The notes beneath the pieces were generated by a model, which searched no databases, was not told the DNA's origin, and saw only the letters and a program-made list of their open reading frames with translations. From an uncultured Ilyobacter sp. (GTDB lineage Bacteria; Fusobacteriota; Fusobacteriia; Fusobacteriales; Fusobacteriaceae): a stretch of DNA of 64,000 nucleotides. The first letter of the stretch is position 1; the number at the start of each line of letters is the position of its first letter. The translations under genes were made by a program, and so were the position numbers. This document shows positions 7,975 through 16,143 of the stretch, piece by piece. The stretch is from the NCBI RefSeq assembly GCF_963668515.1, contig NZ_OY764864.1:992001-1056000 (forward strand). The letters are read 5' to 3'.

Positions 7975-9365
7975 TTTTGTTAGATTTACCTAAAGAAGAT
8001 ATCACTTCCGACAACCTCTTCAGGTTATGAGCAATAGATATGATCCCCCACTCTACATTGACCTTTTCCAGTCCCCTAAGGAGGAATCTTTTGAAACCGC
8101 CATTGCCTTTGATCAGTCCGAAGACTGCCTCTACATCAGCGCAATGATGCTTACGTAAAGTAGTTCCTTTTTCTGAGAAAAGCTTCAGACGAGCTATTCT
8201 TTTGTACTATTCCAGAGGATCATTCACCGTTAACGTTCTGCTGTAATTGCCTCTAGTGCATTTATCCTTCATCATACAATCATAAGAATTATCATACTTG
8301 TAAGTTTTCAGAATCTAAATGTATCCGTTCTCTGTTTCTTTTTCTTCACTTCCCTGGTAAGTAAGCCTTTCACCATTGGGGCATATATATTCACCCTTTG
8401 ACTTATCGTATATGAATGCGTTTTTATCCCATTTTTTACTTGCTGTTTTCCCTTTAATATCCATGCACCAAGTACCATATTTGACATAAGCTTTTAAGTT
8501 TTTCTCTTTAAGGTAACTGTAGTTTTAGTGACAATTTTTCATATAGTCTTCTTTCATCCTCATAAAGGTTACATCATGATCTATTTTAGAAAAGCTGTTT
8601 CTATTGCCTGCAATTTTAGTATATTCCTCATATTTTTGGCCTCTGGGCGCATAATCTTCATCAATGATTTTCTTTTTTTTCACCAGTTCTTTTTAAACGC
8701 CTGACTCTAGGGCAGTGTTTATGCTCTTACTGATTTCTTTCAACTCATTGGAGTTGATCCTCTCCCCTTTATATTCCTCGAGCTCCTTTAATCCATATTG
8801 TTAATTTTCTTCATGTGTGATCTCTTTAATCTCAGAGAGAAGCTTCTTAATCTCACCTTTGCAGAGCCTCATCGTATTTCTTAGTTGATTTACTCCATAC
8901 AAAAGAAAATTTACGTGCGTCAGCCTCTATATTTGTTCCATCTAAAAAGTAGTTTTCATATTTCACATATCCTTTTTCCATTAAAAATAATAATATCTTG
9001 GCAAAAATATCATCAATCTCATTTTCAAGTTTTCCGCTTCTAAATCTATTGATATTTCTAAAATTAGGCTTTTCATTTCCTGCAATCCACATGAAATATA
9101 TATTCTTCCTAAGTTGTTTAGCAATCTTTCTTCCTAAATAAACCCGTTATGTATAAACGTAAACTAAAACCTTCAAAAGCATTTTAGCATGGTAAGTTCT
9201 CTTTCCACCTCCTTGATATTTTTTAACAAGATTATCAATATCGATGGAGTCAATATTCTCATTAACTACAGTAACAACATGATTATTAGGAATTAAAGTG
9301 GCTAAACTCGATAGTAGTATCATTTGATTTTGATTATATTCTCTAAAAGCAACTTTTTTCTTCAT
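7975..9365 (-). pseudogene. IS1182-family transposase, inactivated
   Basis: Reading leftward from 9365, the product begins with the family N-terminus (FREYNQNQMILL, KYQGGGKRTYHAKMLLKVLVYVYT). It hits an in-frame TAA at 9147, then continues in frame as FMWIAGNEKPNFRNINRFR and YFLDGTNIEADARKFSFVW before a frameshift near 8853. Further stops follow. The C-terminal DDE region is still readable at 8000-8160 (VEAVFGLIKGNGGF, then IAHNLKRL), with its catalytic Glu intact. It is long dead. Confidence 0.85.
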
Positions 9366-9419
9366 ACTAAAAATATTACCTCAAAAAATACATAAAGGCG
9401 AGTCTTTTGGGGCACCCTC

Positions 9420-10171
9420 TTTCTCTTTATACTAAGTGAAGTATAGAATAAAAATTCTTACTTTTTAGATTTCTAACCCTCAATTACCAACTTCTAATTT
9501 AATTTAAAATTTATGATATTAAAACTTTTGTAAATAGCTGTCTAGCTGATTGAAAGTAGCATTTTTTATTAGGGTATTCTCAAAATAAATTTCCTCTACA
9601 AATAACTTTGAAATTCATCTGATCGAATAAAAAATGAGAGTACTAAAATAGATTTTTCCCAATAAAACTCTTGCATAAAGTATTTAAAATATATTTTTTA
9701 AATTTTGACCTTATTTAGACTTTATATAGAAATACAACACTACGCTATTAAAACAACCTGGTGGCTATTCAAATTCATATAAAAAGAGTATTACAAAATA
9801 AAAAAATTAATAATTATTTAATTAATTATTATATATTTTGAAAATTCATCTTGTAAAATGATGTTAATTTTCAAAAAACCGAGATTTATTCATTTTATTA
9901 TTTAAAGTAATAAATATTTTTTAACTATAGTCTCGTGATATAAATATAATTACAGTTATATATAATATTGTTATTTGAATAATTATTACATAAATAAAAT
10001 TCAGTTTCTAGACCTTAATTTATCACGTTTTTATAAATAAAAGAATATTTATAAAAAATCATAGATATTATTCAGTTTAATAAAATTTTTTCTAAAATTC
10101 TAACTTTTTAAAAAGTCTTATAAAATAAATTACAGACAAATAAAGGTATCGAATTTTCTATAAGAAAACTA
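9420..10171. other. A+T-rich gene-free stretch
   Basis: About 750 bp of very A+T-rich DNA with short broken frames on both strands. No RNA gene, repeat or convincing gene was seen. It may be decayed DNA behind the dead insertion sequence. Confidence 0.5.
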
Positions 10172-10200
10172 TTGACTTTTAAAGCAAAATGGGGTATAGT
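10172..10200 (+). promoter_or_regulatory. Sigma70-type promoter
   Basis: TTGACT and TATAGT are separated by exactly 17 bases, immediately ahead of the small frame starting at 10208. Confidence 0.6.
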
Positions 10201-10207
10201 GATTTTG

Positions 10208-10390
10208 ATGTTAAATAATGAAAATTCAAATAAAAACATATTGGAAACTTCCGAAATACGGCCTGATAAAAATATTCAAATCAAATCTTCCAGTGAGGAA
10301 AGAGAGCTGTTTGGAATGAATCTAAAAATACGATATTTAGAGATAAACTATACTAAAACAGGTATAATAGAAGAACTTTATTTTAAATAG
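10208..10390 (+). CDS. Hypothetical small protein, 60 aa
   Basis: The first ATG after the promoter at 10172-10200 opens a 60-codon frame, Asn/Lys/Glu-rich, with no recognised motif. There is no ribosome binding site, and the ATG would lie only a few bases from the expected transcript start. It would have to be leaderless, and may not be a gene. Confidence 0.25.
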   Translation: MLNNENSNKNILETSEIRPDKNIQIKSSSEERELFGMNLKIRYLEINYTKTGIIEELYFK

Positions 10391-10487
10391 GTCTTATGTA
10401 AGATTATTTTATTTGGATGGGCATTTTTTAAAGTTATAAGAATGTAATTTGGATTTATCTTGGTGAAGTTTTTTACATTAATATTAA

Positions 10488-10992
10488 TTAACCTAAGTTG
10501 CTACCTTTATTAAATTAAAGTATTGAATTTCTCCGAAAACCTGTGTTACTTTCTTTGCTTGCCCAAAGAAAGTAACCAAAGAAAAGGCACCCCTAATTAA
10601 AATTAATGAAAGTTGTAAAAATAAATTTTACAAGAACTAGAAAATATACTCGTTCCACTCATTATTTTCTAAGTCAAATCACTTCTGAACTAACTTTCTA
10701 TTGAAATATAGTCGGTAAACCTCCTTATTTCAATGAAAGTGGATTTCACAAGATGATTTCTTAACGGCATTTTTTAAAGGGGAAAGCAGTCTGAAAATTA
10801 AAAGATTTTTATTTTTACTCTGTGAAACTCCTGCTTTTTCTCTGCATCCTCTGTGAGCAAAAGGTTTTTTATTATTCGTGTTAATTTCCCTATCTTTTAT
10901 TAGTGTCCATTCGTGACAAAATCTTTTGATTCTGATTTTCAGATAAATTCAGTAATTTAGGAGAATTTATTTCAAGTAGCAACTTGGGTTAA
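10488..10992 (+). repeat. Long intergenic repeat, copy A (core type 1)
   Basis: This 505-bp non-coding block has terminal inverted repeats TTAACCTAAGTTGCTAC (left) and the complement of TTAACCCAAGTTGCTAC (right). Subterminal modules are CTCTGTGAGCAAAAGG and TAGTGTCCATTCGTGAC, both shared with copies B, C and D. The middle (about 10560-10790) matches copy C in the opposite orientation but not B or D. It contains a strong inverted pair, GTTACTTTCTTTG / CAAAGAAAGTAAC, that would form a hairpin. No frame is conserved between copies. Confidence 0.85.
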
Positions 10993-11030
10993 TTATATAA
11001 AATAGAGTGACTAAAAAGGGAGTGCTCAAA

Positions 11031-11327
11031 ATGACAGAATTAGCAAAATATATATTAAAAGAAGAAAATTTATTACCTTGTGACAACCATTTTTCCACGG
11101 GAGAAATAGAGAAGTATATATTGAAAAAAGGTAATGTATCACCATGTAGAAAATATACTTCAAAAAGTGACAAAGAATATTATACCTTGTGGAAAAAAAT
11201 AAATAAAAGAAGTGAAATGACTGGAGATATAATATTCTCATACTATAAGGATGTTGAGGTTAATCAGAATCTAGAGAACTGGGGAAATAAAAATTTGTAT
11301 CTTGGAAAAAGACTCTCAATATATTAA
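11031..11327 (+). CDS. Hypothetical protein, 98 aa
   Basis: The ATG follows AAGGGAG with suitable spacing. The product is Lys/Tyr-rich. It contains an internal near-repeat: AKYILKEENLLPCDN and EKYILKKGNVSPCRK share the pattern KYILK..N..PC, so two Cys sit in matching places. No family recognised. The gene begins 39 bp after repeat copy A. A hairpin resembling the IS1182 end lies downstream. Confidence 0.5.
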   Translation: MTELAKYILKEENLLPCDNHFSTGEIEKYILKKGNVSPCRKYTSKSDKEYYTLWKKINKRSEMTGDIIFSYYKDVEVNQNLENWGNKNLYLGKRLSIY

Positions 11328-11383
11328 TTTATAAAAAATAAGTTCTTAAAATGCTACTGATCTTTTAAGTCCAAAAAAATTAA

Positions 11384-11423
11384 GAGGGTAATCCACAGTA
11401 GTTTTTCTACTTAGGTTACCCTC
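11384..11423. terminator. Solo hairpin resembling the IS1182 end
   Basis: GAGGGTAATCC pairs with GGTTACCCTC, with an inner stem around TTTTT and the T-rich tail CTCTTTTTTA. The sequence is a close variant of the hairpin at 7918-7958. It lies between the 98-aa gene and the convergent recombinase and can terminate both. Confidence 0.7.
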
Positions 11424-11476
11424 TTTTTTATTTCGTGTTTTTCAAGGTATTTAACTTTGAACTTAATCTAATATTA

Positions 11477-12451
11477 CTAATCTAAAGCAGGTAATTTTTC
11501 TATGGCACGTTTTTCCAATAAACCTTTGGCATTGATATATACCTCTGTAACCTTTGTATCAGCATGTCCTAAAAAATCCCTTATCTCCATAATGTCGGCT
11601 CCCTGGAGAGATAATTCAGTGGCAACGGCATGACGGATATTATGAGGACTTATATCCTTCTCTATCAACTTTCCCATATTCTGTATGATAGTATAGAGGG
11701 AGCTATATGAAAGTCGAATATTATTTAAAAAATCAGACGGAAATACATATCGATTCTCCAACTGGGAATCGGATAAGATGTATAATCTCTTTATGTATTT
11801 TTTATAGGAAAATATTTTTTCTACACATTCTGGATGGAGAGCCTTATATTGTTCGCGACCACTTTTGGTTTTTTCGAGTTTAATAACATATTCTCCTTCA
11901 CGTTTAATGATATCACTATACTTTAAATTTAAAAGTTCTTGGCTACGCATTCCAGTGTAAAATAAAGTATGAACTATTATCCTATTTCTGTAGCTCTTGT
12001 CATCAAAAACCTCATGCCTTTGCAGTATTTGTTTTATCTCTGTAAAAGACACCTTGAGAACATTTTCAAAATTATGTCTGGATACTTTCAAAAGTGGGAC
12101 AAATTTCAAAGGATTTTTATGACCGTGTTTTTCCAACTCATTATAAAGACTTTTCAGCGATGAAATTATCTTGTTTACAGAAGTATTTTTTAATTCCCGT
12201 TCCTCTATAAGATGATAAACATAATCTTCTATATCTTCTTTTTCCACCTCTGCCATGAGTTGTACTATTTCGTCCTTATGAAATTCTCCATTGCCTTCAT
12301 AAACAAAATTTAAAAACTTATTCAAATAAAACATATAGTCTTTTAAAGTTTTTTCAGATTTATACATGGAAAAAATATTTTTCGAATTTAGATTTCTTTT
12401 CCTTTTTTTCCTATTTCCTATTTCAAAATTTTCTTTTTTTGCTATCTCCAT
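11477..12451 (-). CDS. Tyrosine recombinase (XerC/XerD-like integrase)
   Basis: This 324-aa protein has an N-terminal SAM-like core-binding domain (about residues 30-120) and a C-terminal catalytic domain. All signature residues are visible: R169 in TGMRS, H270-x2-R273 in HNIRH, H296 in GHAD and the nucleophile Y305 in EVYIN. It cuts and rejoins DNA through a 3'-phosphotyrosine. The ATG at 12451 is preceded by GAAAGG. Whether this is the chromosome-dimer Xer protein or a mobile-element integrase is not clear; no phage genes or att repeats lie beside it. Confidence 0.85.
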   Translation of the reverse strand: MEIAKKENFEIGNRKKRKRNLNSKNIFSMYKSEKTLKDYMFYLNKFLNFVYEGNGEFHKDEIVQLMAEVEKEDIEDYVYHLIEERELKNTSVNKIISSLKSLYNELEKHGHKNPLKFVPLLKVSRHNFENVLKVSFTEIKQILQRHEVFDDKSYRNRIIVHTLFYTGMRSQELLNLKYSDIIKREGEYVIKLEKTKSGREQYKALHPECVEKIFSYKKYIKRLYILSDSQLENRYVFPSDFLNNIRLSYSSLYTIIQNMGKLIEKDISPHNIRHAVATELSLQGADIMEIRDFLGHADTKVTEVYINAKGLLEKRAIEKLPALD

Positions 12452-12505
12452 AATATTACCTTTCAAGTTTTTTTTAAAAAAGTCCTCTAAAATTAAATAC
12501 AGAAA

Positions 12506-12949
12506 TTATCTGGTTTTCATTTTAAAATCCAAAACTTCCACAACCACCTTTCTGCCATCAATGTCATCGACATTTATATGTCTTTTAACCTGAAATTTTT
12601 CCCCAGATTTCAAGTTGTTAACAGTAATAAGTTTTCTAAGGGAATATTCGTCACCAAATAAAAACTTTATCTTATATACTACATATTCCAAATCGTATTC
12701 TGAATAATTCACAACATCAAAAGTCACACGTCTAAAGTCATCGTCTTTTGAATCCACATCTAAATTTTCTACTTTCACCATTTTTTGAAATTCTAATTTT
12801 CTGTGATAATTGTCCATAGTCTCCCAGGTTTTATCTGCTTTTAAAACGATCTCTTCATCTTTTGAGTTTCTTACAACCTCAATATCTCTGGCAAAGAGAA
12901 AATTCCCAAGTAATATCAGACTGGCTGTTATTAAATGTAATTTTTTCAT
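12506..12949 (-). CDS. Secreted protein of unknown function, 147 aa
   Basis: A signal peptide (MKKLHLITASLILLGNFLFA) is followed by a beta-rich mature domain with repeated charged strands (VTFDVVNYSEYDLEYVVYK, KFQVKRHINV). No Cys follows the signal, so it is probably periplasmic rather than a lipoprotein. The start follows AGGAGGTGTTCA. It sits 10 bp downstream of the rsuA-like gene and is probably cotranscribed. Family not recognised. Confidence 0.65.
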   Translation of the reverse strand: MKKLHLITASLILLGNFLFARDIEVVRNSKDEEIVLKADKTWETMDNYHRKLEFQKMVKVENLDVDSKDDDFRRVTFDVVNYSEYDLEYVVYKIKFLFGDEYSLRKLITVNNLKSGEKFQVKRHINVDDIDGRKVVVEVLDFKMKTR

Positions 12950-12959
12950 TGAACACCTC

Positions 12960-13640
12960 CTAAAAAATTTCTTTTAAATCAACCTCTTTTACTTCACCTA
13001 GTGGGAGATCTCCAAGTTCCAAATTTCCAAAACTAAGTCTTTTGAGATAAATCACTCTATTCCCAACAGCCTCAAGCATTTTTTTTACTTGATGAAATCT
13101 TCCTTCACTTATCGTGAGCAAAATTTCCATATTATTTATTATCTGAACTTTTGAAGGTTTCGTAATGTAGCCTCCGATATCAACACCTTCCCTTAATAGC
13201 TTTACTGATTTTTCGTCTATTTCCTTTAAGAGTTTTACCAGATAAGTTTTGTCGACATGTTTTTTAGGGGATAGCAGTTCATGGGCTAGTTTCCCGTTAT
13301 TGGTAAATAAAAGAAGTCCCTCTGTATCCTTATCAAGCCTTCCTACTGGAAAAAGGTCTTTTCTGTTTACCCATTCTGGAAGCAGCTCCATCACTGTTCT
13401 TTCTCTCGCATCTTCAGTGGCGGTTATAAATCCAGCTGCCTTGTTCATTATGTAAAATCTGTCCTTCTTATATTCCAAGACAGTTTCTCCAATTTTTATC
13501 ACATCTTTTTCTAAATCTATTTTTTCTTTAGGAGAATCTGCTATTTTACCATTGATAGTTATCTCGTTCTTAGATATTATATTTTTAACCTCTCTTCTAG
13601 TACCTACACCACATTCAGTAAGAAATTTATCTAATCTCAT
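12960..13640 (-). CDS. rRNA pseudouridine synthase, RsuA/RluB family
   Basis: This 226-aa protein has an N-terminal S4 RNA-binding domain (MRLDKFLTECGVGTRREVKN, about residues 1-45). The catalytic domain follows with the family motif GRLDKDTEGLL (100-110), in which D103 is the catalytic Asp. It isomerises a specific uridine in rRNA to pseudouridine. The closest well-known members act on 16S rRNA (RsuA) or 23S helix sites (RluB/E/F). The length and lack of a C-terminal extension fit RsuA, but the substrate is not certain. Confidence 0.85.
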   Translation of the reverse strand: MRLDKFLTECGVGTRREVKNIISKNEITINGKIADSPKEKIDLEKDVIKIGETVLEYKKDRFYIMNKAAGFITATEDARERTVMELLPEWVNRKDLFPVGRLDKDTEGLLLFTNNGKLAHELLSPKKHVDKTYLVKLLKEIDEKSVKLLREGVDIGGYITKPSKVQIINNMEILLTISEGRFHQVKKMLEAVGNRVIYLKRLSFGNLELGDLPLGEVKEVDLKEIF

Positions 13641-13660
13641 TTTACCTCCTTGTAAAATAA

Positions 13661-13680
13661 AAGCAGCCCCAAGGCTGCTA
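13661..13680 (-). terminator. Terminator of the M23 endopeptidase gene
   Basis: On the minus strand AGCAGCC pairs with GGCTGCT across a four-base loop and is followed by TTTATTTT. It overlaps the stop codon. Confidence 0.7.
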
Positions 13681-14499
13681 CATTGTATTTGTAGGATCTA
13701 TAGGTTTATTATTTTTACGAATTTCATAATGAAGATGCGGACCAGTTGACAAGCCTGTATTTCCAGTTTTTGCTATAATCTGACCTTTTGAGATCTTTTG
13801 GCCCTTCTTTACCAGCCATCTATTTAGATGTGCATATCTACTTTCATAGCCGTTGCCATGGTTTATTATTACGACTTTCCCATATCCCCTCATCCATCCA
13901 GAGTATGTGATGGTACCTGAATAGGGAGCATACACAGGAGTATTCATTTTTGACCTCAAATCTACTCCGTCATGTGTGGTTTTCCTTCCTGTTATGGGAT
14001 GGATTCTGGTTCCAAAGTTACTTGTAATTTCTTTTGTTTTTATGGGCCACTTAAAAGACTTTAAGGTTGGAGAGATATATAAATTTTTACCCACCGATCT
14101 TGAAGTCTGGATGTTATCTTTTGAATATTTTGAATTCAGATATATCTTTTGACCAACATATATCGTGTTGTTTGGGAGGTTGTTGTATTTCCTCAGCTGT
14201 TCTACAGATATGTCATACCATACGGATAATCTATATAAGGTTTCCTCTTGTTTTATAATATGGTAGCTTGGCCTGGAATTCGAACTTTCAGTCTCTCCCT
14301 TGAGTAACAACTTGGTTCCGGCATTTATATGTGGGGTATTTAGGTTATTTAAAGCCATTATTTCTGTAACACTTACCTTGTTTTTCACAGCTATGGAATA
14401 AAGCGTATCCCCCTTTTTCACTTTGTGATACTCACCACTGCTGCATCCTATTATTACTATAGAAAAAGCTGATATTAATAATTTTTTAAAAATGTTCAT
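13678..14499 (-). CDS. LysM and M23-domain lipoprotein (peptidoglycan endopeptidase)
   Basis: This 273-aa protein has a signal peptide with lipobox IIGC (Cys19). Two LysM repeats follow (about 25-68 and 80-123; HKVKKGDTLYSIA and HIIKQEETLYRLS). An M23 metallopeptidase domain occupies the last 130 residues, with zinc ligands in HDGVDLR and HLHYE. LysM binds glycan and M23 cleaves peptide crosslinks, so it should act on the outer-membrane-anchored side of the cell wall. The NlpD-like layout suggests a role in cell separation, but NlpD proteins are often catalytically dead and this one keeps its zinc site. Confidence 0.88.
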   Translation of the reverse strand: MNIFKKLLISAFSIVIIGCSSGEYHKVKKGDTLYSIAVKNKVSVTEIMALNNLNTPHINAGTKLLLKGETESSNSRPSYHIIKQEETLYRLSVWYDISVEQLRKYNNLPNNTIYVGQKIYLNSKYSKDNIQTSRSVGKNLYISPTLKSFKWPIKTKEITSNFGTRIHPITGRKTTHDGVDLRSKMNTPVYAPYSGTITYSGWMRGYGKVVIINHGNGYESRYAHLNRWLVKKGQKISKGQIIAKTGNTGLSTGPHLHYEIRKNNKPIDPTNTM

Positions 14500-14631
14500 T
14501 GCTTATTCCCCCAATACTTTGTATAGATAATTTACCACAATTTATATTAAGTTTCAAATTTATTTATTGGAAAAATCAATTATGAGTAGTATAATTATTT
14601 TAAGTAATAATAACTAGGGGGCTTATGTTTT

Positions 14632-15174
14632 ATGGTTAATTTTGAGAAAGTAGATGAAATGATAAAAATTATAGAAGATGGTGAAGTGCAGGATGGAAAA
14701 AATTTCAACCAGTTTGCTGTTGAATTTTATTTAGAGTCAAAATCTTTGCCACTTTCAAAATACCTAAGAATGCAGAAAAAAACAAAAAAAATGCCAAAAA
14801 TAATGAACACAAAAAAAGCTGGGGAAGTTCTGTACTTTACTGAAAAAGATGATGACGCAAAACGATTTTTAAAAAGAAAAGGGTATGGCGAAATCCCTCA
14901 ACTTAATTATACATGCATTATGCTTCTCAGAAAGGTTGACATTATCACAAATTGGACTAAGATACTTTCATATTTTGAGGGAAAAGGCACCATAGAGGAG
15001 ATAAATAACTCAACAAGGACAGAACTCCTTCCTGAAGAAAAAAGAAAAATGGACGAATTTATCAAAGAAAAATTAAAACTTTCGGAAAGAGAATACGAGT
15101 GGTTCTGTGTGAAACTTTCAAAAGTATTTGAAAACAAAGAGATAATGAAGGCCTTAAAAAAAGTAGTCAGATAA
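14632..15174 (+). CDS. Hypothetical protein, 180 aa
   Basis: The start follows TAGGGGG about ten bases upstream. A nearer ATG in another frame stops after four codons. The product is soluble and Lys/Glu-rich with an all-helical second half (LPEEKRKMDEFIKEKLKLSEREYEWF). No recognisable motif. It has its own terminator and no operon partner. Confidence 0.6.
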   Translation: MVNFEKVDEMIKIIEDGEVQDGKNFNQFAVEFYLESKSLPLSKYLRMQKKTKKMPKIMNTKKAGEVLYFTEKDDDAKRFLKRKGYGEIPQLNYTCIMLLRKVDIITNWTKILSYFEGKGTIEEINNSTRTELLPEEKRKMDEFIKEKLKLSEREYEWFCVKLSKVFENKEIMKALKKVVR

Positions 15175-15176
15175 CC

Positions 15177-15217
15177 AAAACCCATTGCTCATTTTAGTTT
15201 GAGCAATGGGTTTTTTT
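15177..15217. terminator. Bidirectional terminator
   Basis: AAAACCCATTGCTCA pairs with TGAGCAATGGGTTTT, with T-rich flanks on both strands, between two convergent genes. Confidence 0.85.
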
Positions 15218-16082
15218 ATGAATCTATTCCCAAAATATTTTTTATAAATATTCCTACAATAAAGGAAAGGGTAGCAATACCAAGACTTAGAAAAGTCATC
15301 TCAAAAAATCTTTTTTTGAATGAGGCTCCTGTAGCTACTGCAACATAATAGTTGAATACAAAAATTATAGAGATACCGATTATGAGAGTCAGAAATAATG
15401 CCATATAGGGAGTAGCACCCAACAAAAAAGGAGTTACTAAAAGAAATACAGTGATCATATATGTAATGCCTGTGTAAATGGCTGCTCTTTTGTGATTTTT
15501 ATCGGAATTTTTTTCAGCCTTTGAAGAAAGGTATTCTGAGGCTCCCATAGATAGGGAGGCAGCAATTCCTGTAATTAGGCCGACCATGGCAATAACTTTT
15601 GAATCATCAAGTGCAAAGGTGTAACCTGCAAGGGCTCCAGTAAGCTCTATAAGTGCATCATTAAGACCCAATATTATAGAACTCACATATATAAGTTTCT
15701 CTTCCTTCAAAAGGTCTACCACATCTATCTCATGATTCTCCTCATCTTCCAAAACTCTTTGGATTTCAGGAATTTTTTTTATTATGCCCTTATAGTTTTC
15801 CTGAGCCTTTTGTTCCCCAAGCTCCATAGCTTTTAGACCAAAAGTAAGGCCAAAATATTTTGCCATAAAATAATTTTTTTTGGCTCTAAAGCAATTGGGT
15901 TTTACTTCACATTTGGTGTACTGCTTAAAAAATTCATAGTGAGAGAATTCTGATTCAGCGAGTTTTATAAGTGTCTCCTTATTATTCTCTCCACTTATTT
16001 TTGCAAGCATCATGTACGTATGATGCTCTGTTATCTCATCTCTCTGAAATTTTTTTAGAAGTTTTATCAGGTCTTTTTTCAA
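15216..16082 (-). CDS. Ferritin-like domain fused to VIT1/CCC1 iron/manganese transporter (MbfA-like)
   Basis: This 288-aa protein combines a ferritin-like (rubrerythrin-type) helical domain in residues 1-130 (EITEHHTYMMLAKIS, ESEFSHYEFF and EDEENHEID give the usual Glu/His iron ligands) with a C-terminal VIT1/CCC1 membrane domain of about five helices. The latter includes the family region ILGLNDALIELTGALAGYTFA and GASEYLS. Related bacterial MbfA proteins export iron across the inner membrane under excess. With the encapsulin operon at 6.3-7.5 kb it makes a second iron-handling system. Confidence 0.85.
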   Translation of the reverse strand: MKKDLIKLLKKFQRDEITEHHTYMMLAKISGENNKETLIKLAESEFSHYEFFKQYTKCEVKPNCFRAKKNYFMAKYFGLTFGLKAMELGEQKAQENYKGIIKKIPEIQRVLEDEENHEIDVVDLLKEEKLIYVSSIILGLNDALIELTGALAGYTFALDDSKVIAMVGLITGIAASLSMGASEYLSSKAEKNSDKNHKRAAIYTGITYMITVFLLVTPFLLGATPYMALFLTLIIGISIIFVFNYYVAVATGASFKKRFFEMTFLSLGIATLSFIVGIFIKNILGIDS

Positions 16083-16143
16083 TAGATCACCCCCTATACC
16101 CTAGAAGTTCACCTCACTATGCTAAATTATTTTATCCTTCCTA

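Larger units (their letters stand above)
7918..9419 (-). mobile_element. Degenerate IS1182-family insertion sequence
   Basis: This 1.5-kb element has imperfect inverted ends: GAGGGTGACCCA at the left and, in reverse complement, GAGGGTGCCCCA at the right. It encloses one broken transposase gene on the minus strand. The left end is also a strong hairpin (arms GAGGGTGACCC and GGTCACCCTC with an inner CAAGTAG/CTACTTG stem), which should stop transcription entering or leaving. Target duplications were not recognised. Confidence 0.75.

Noticed and set aside
10208-10390. Treating the 60-aa frame at 10.2 kb as a firm gene
   Set aside because: The promoter is good but there is no ribosome binding site and no recognisable protein pattern, so it is kept only at low confidence.
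11477-12451. Tyrosine recombinase as marker of a prophage at 11 kb
   Set aside because: No phage genes or att-like repeats lie next to it; a chromosomal Xer-type role is as likely.
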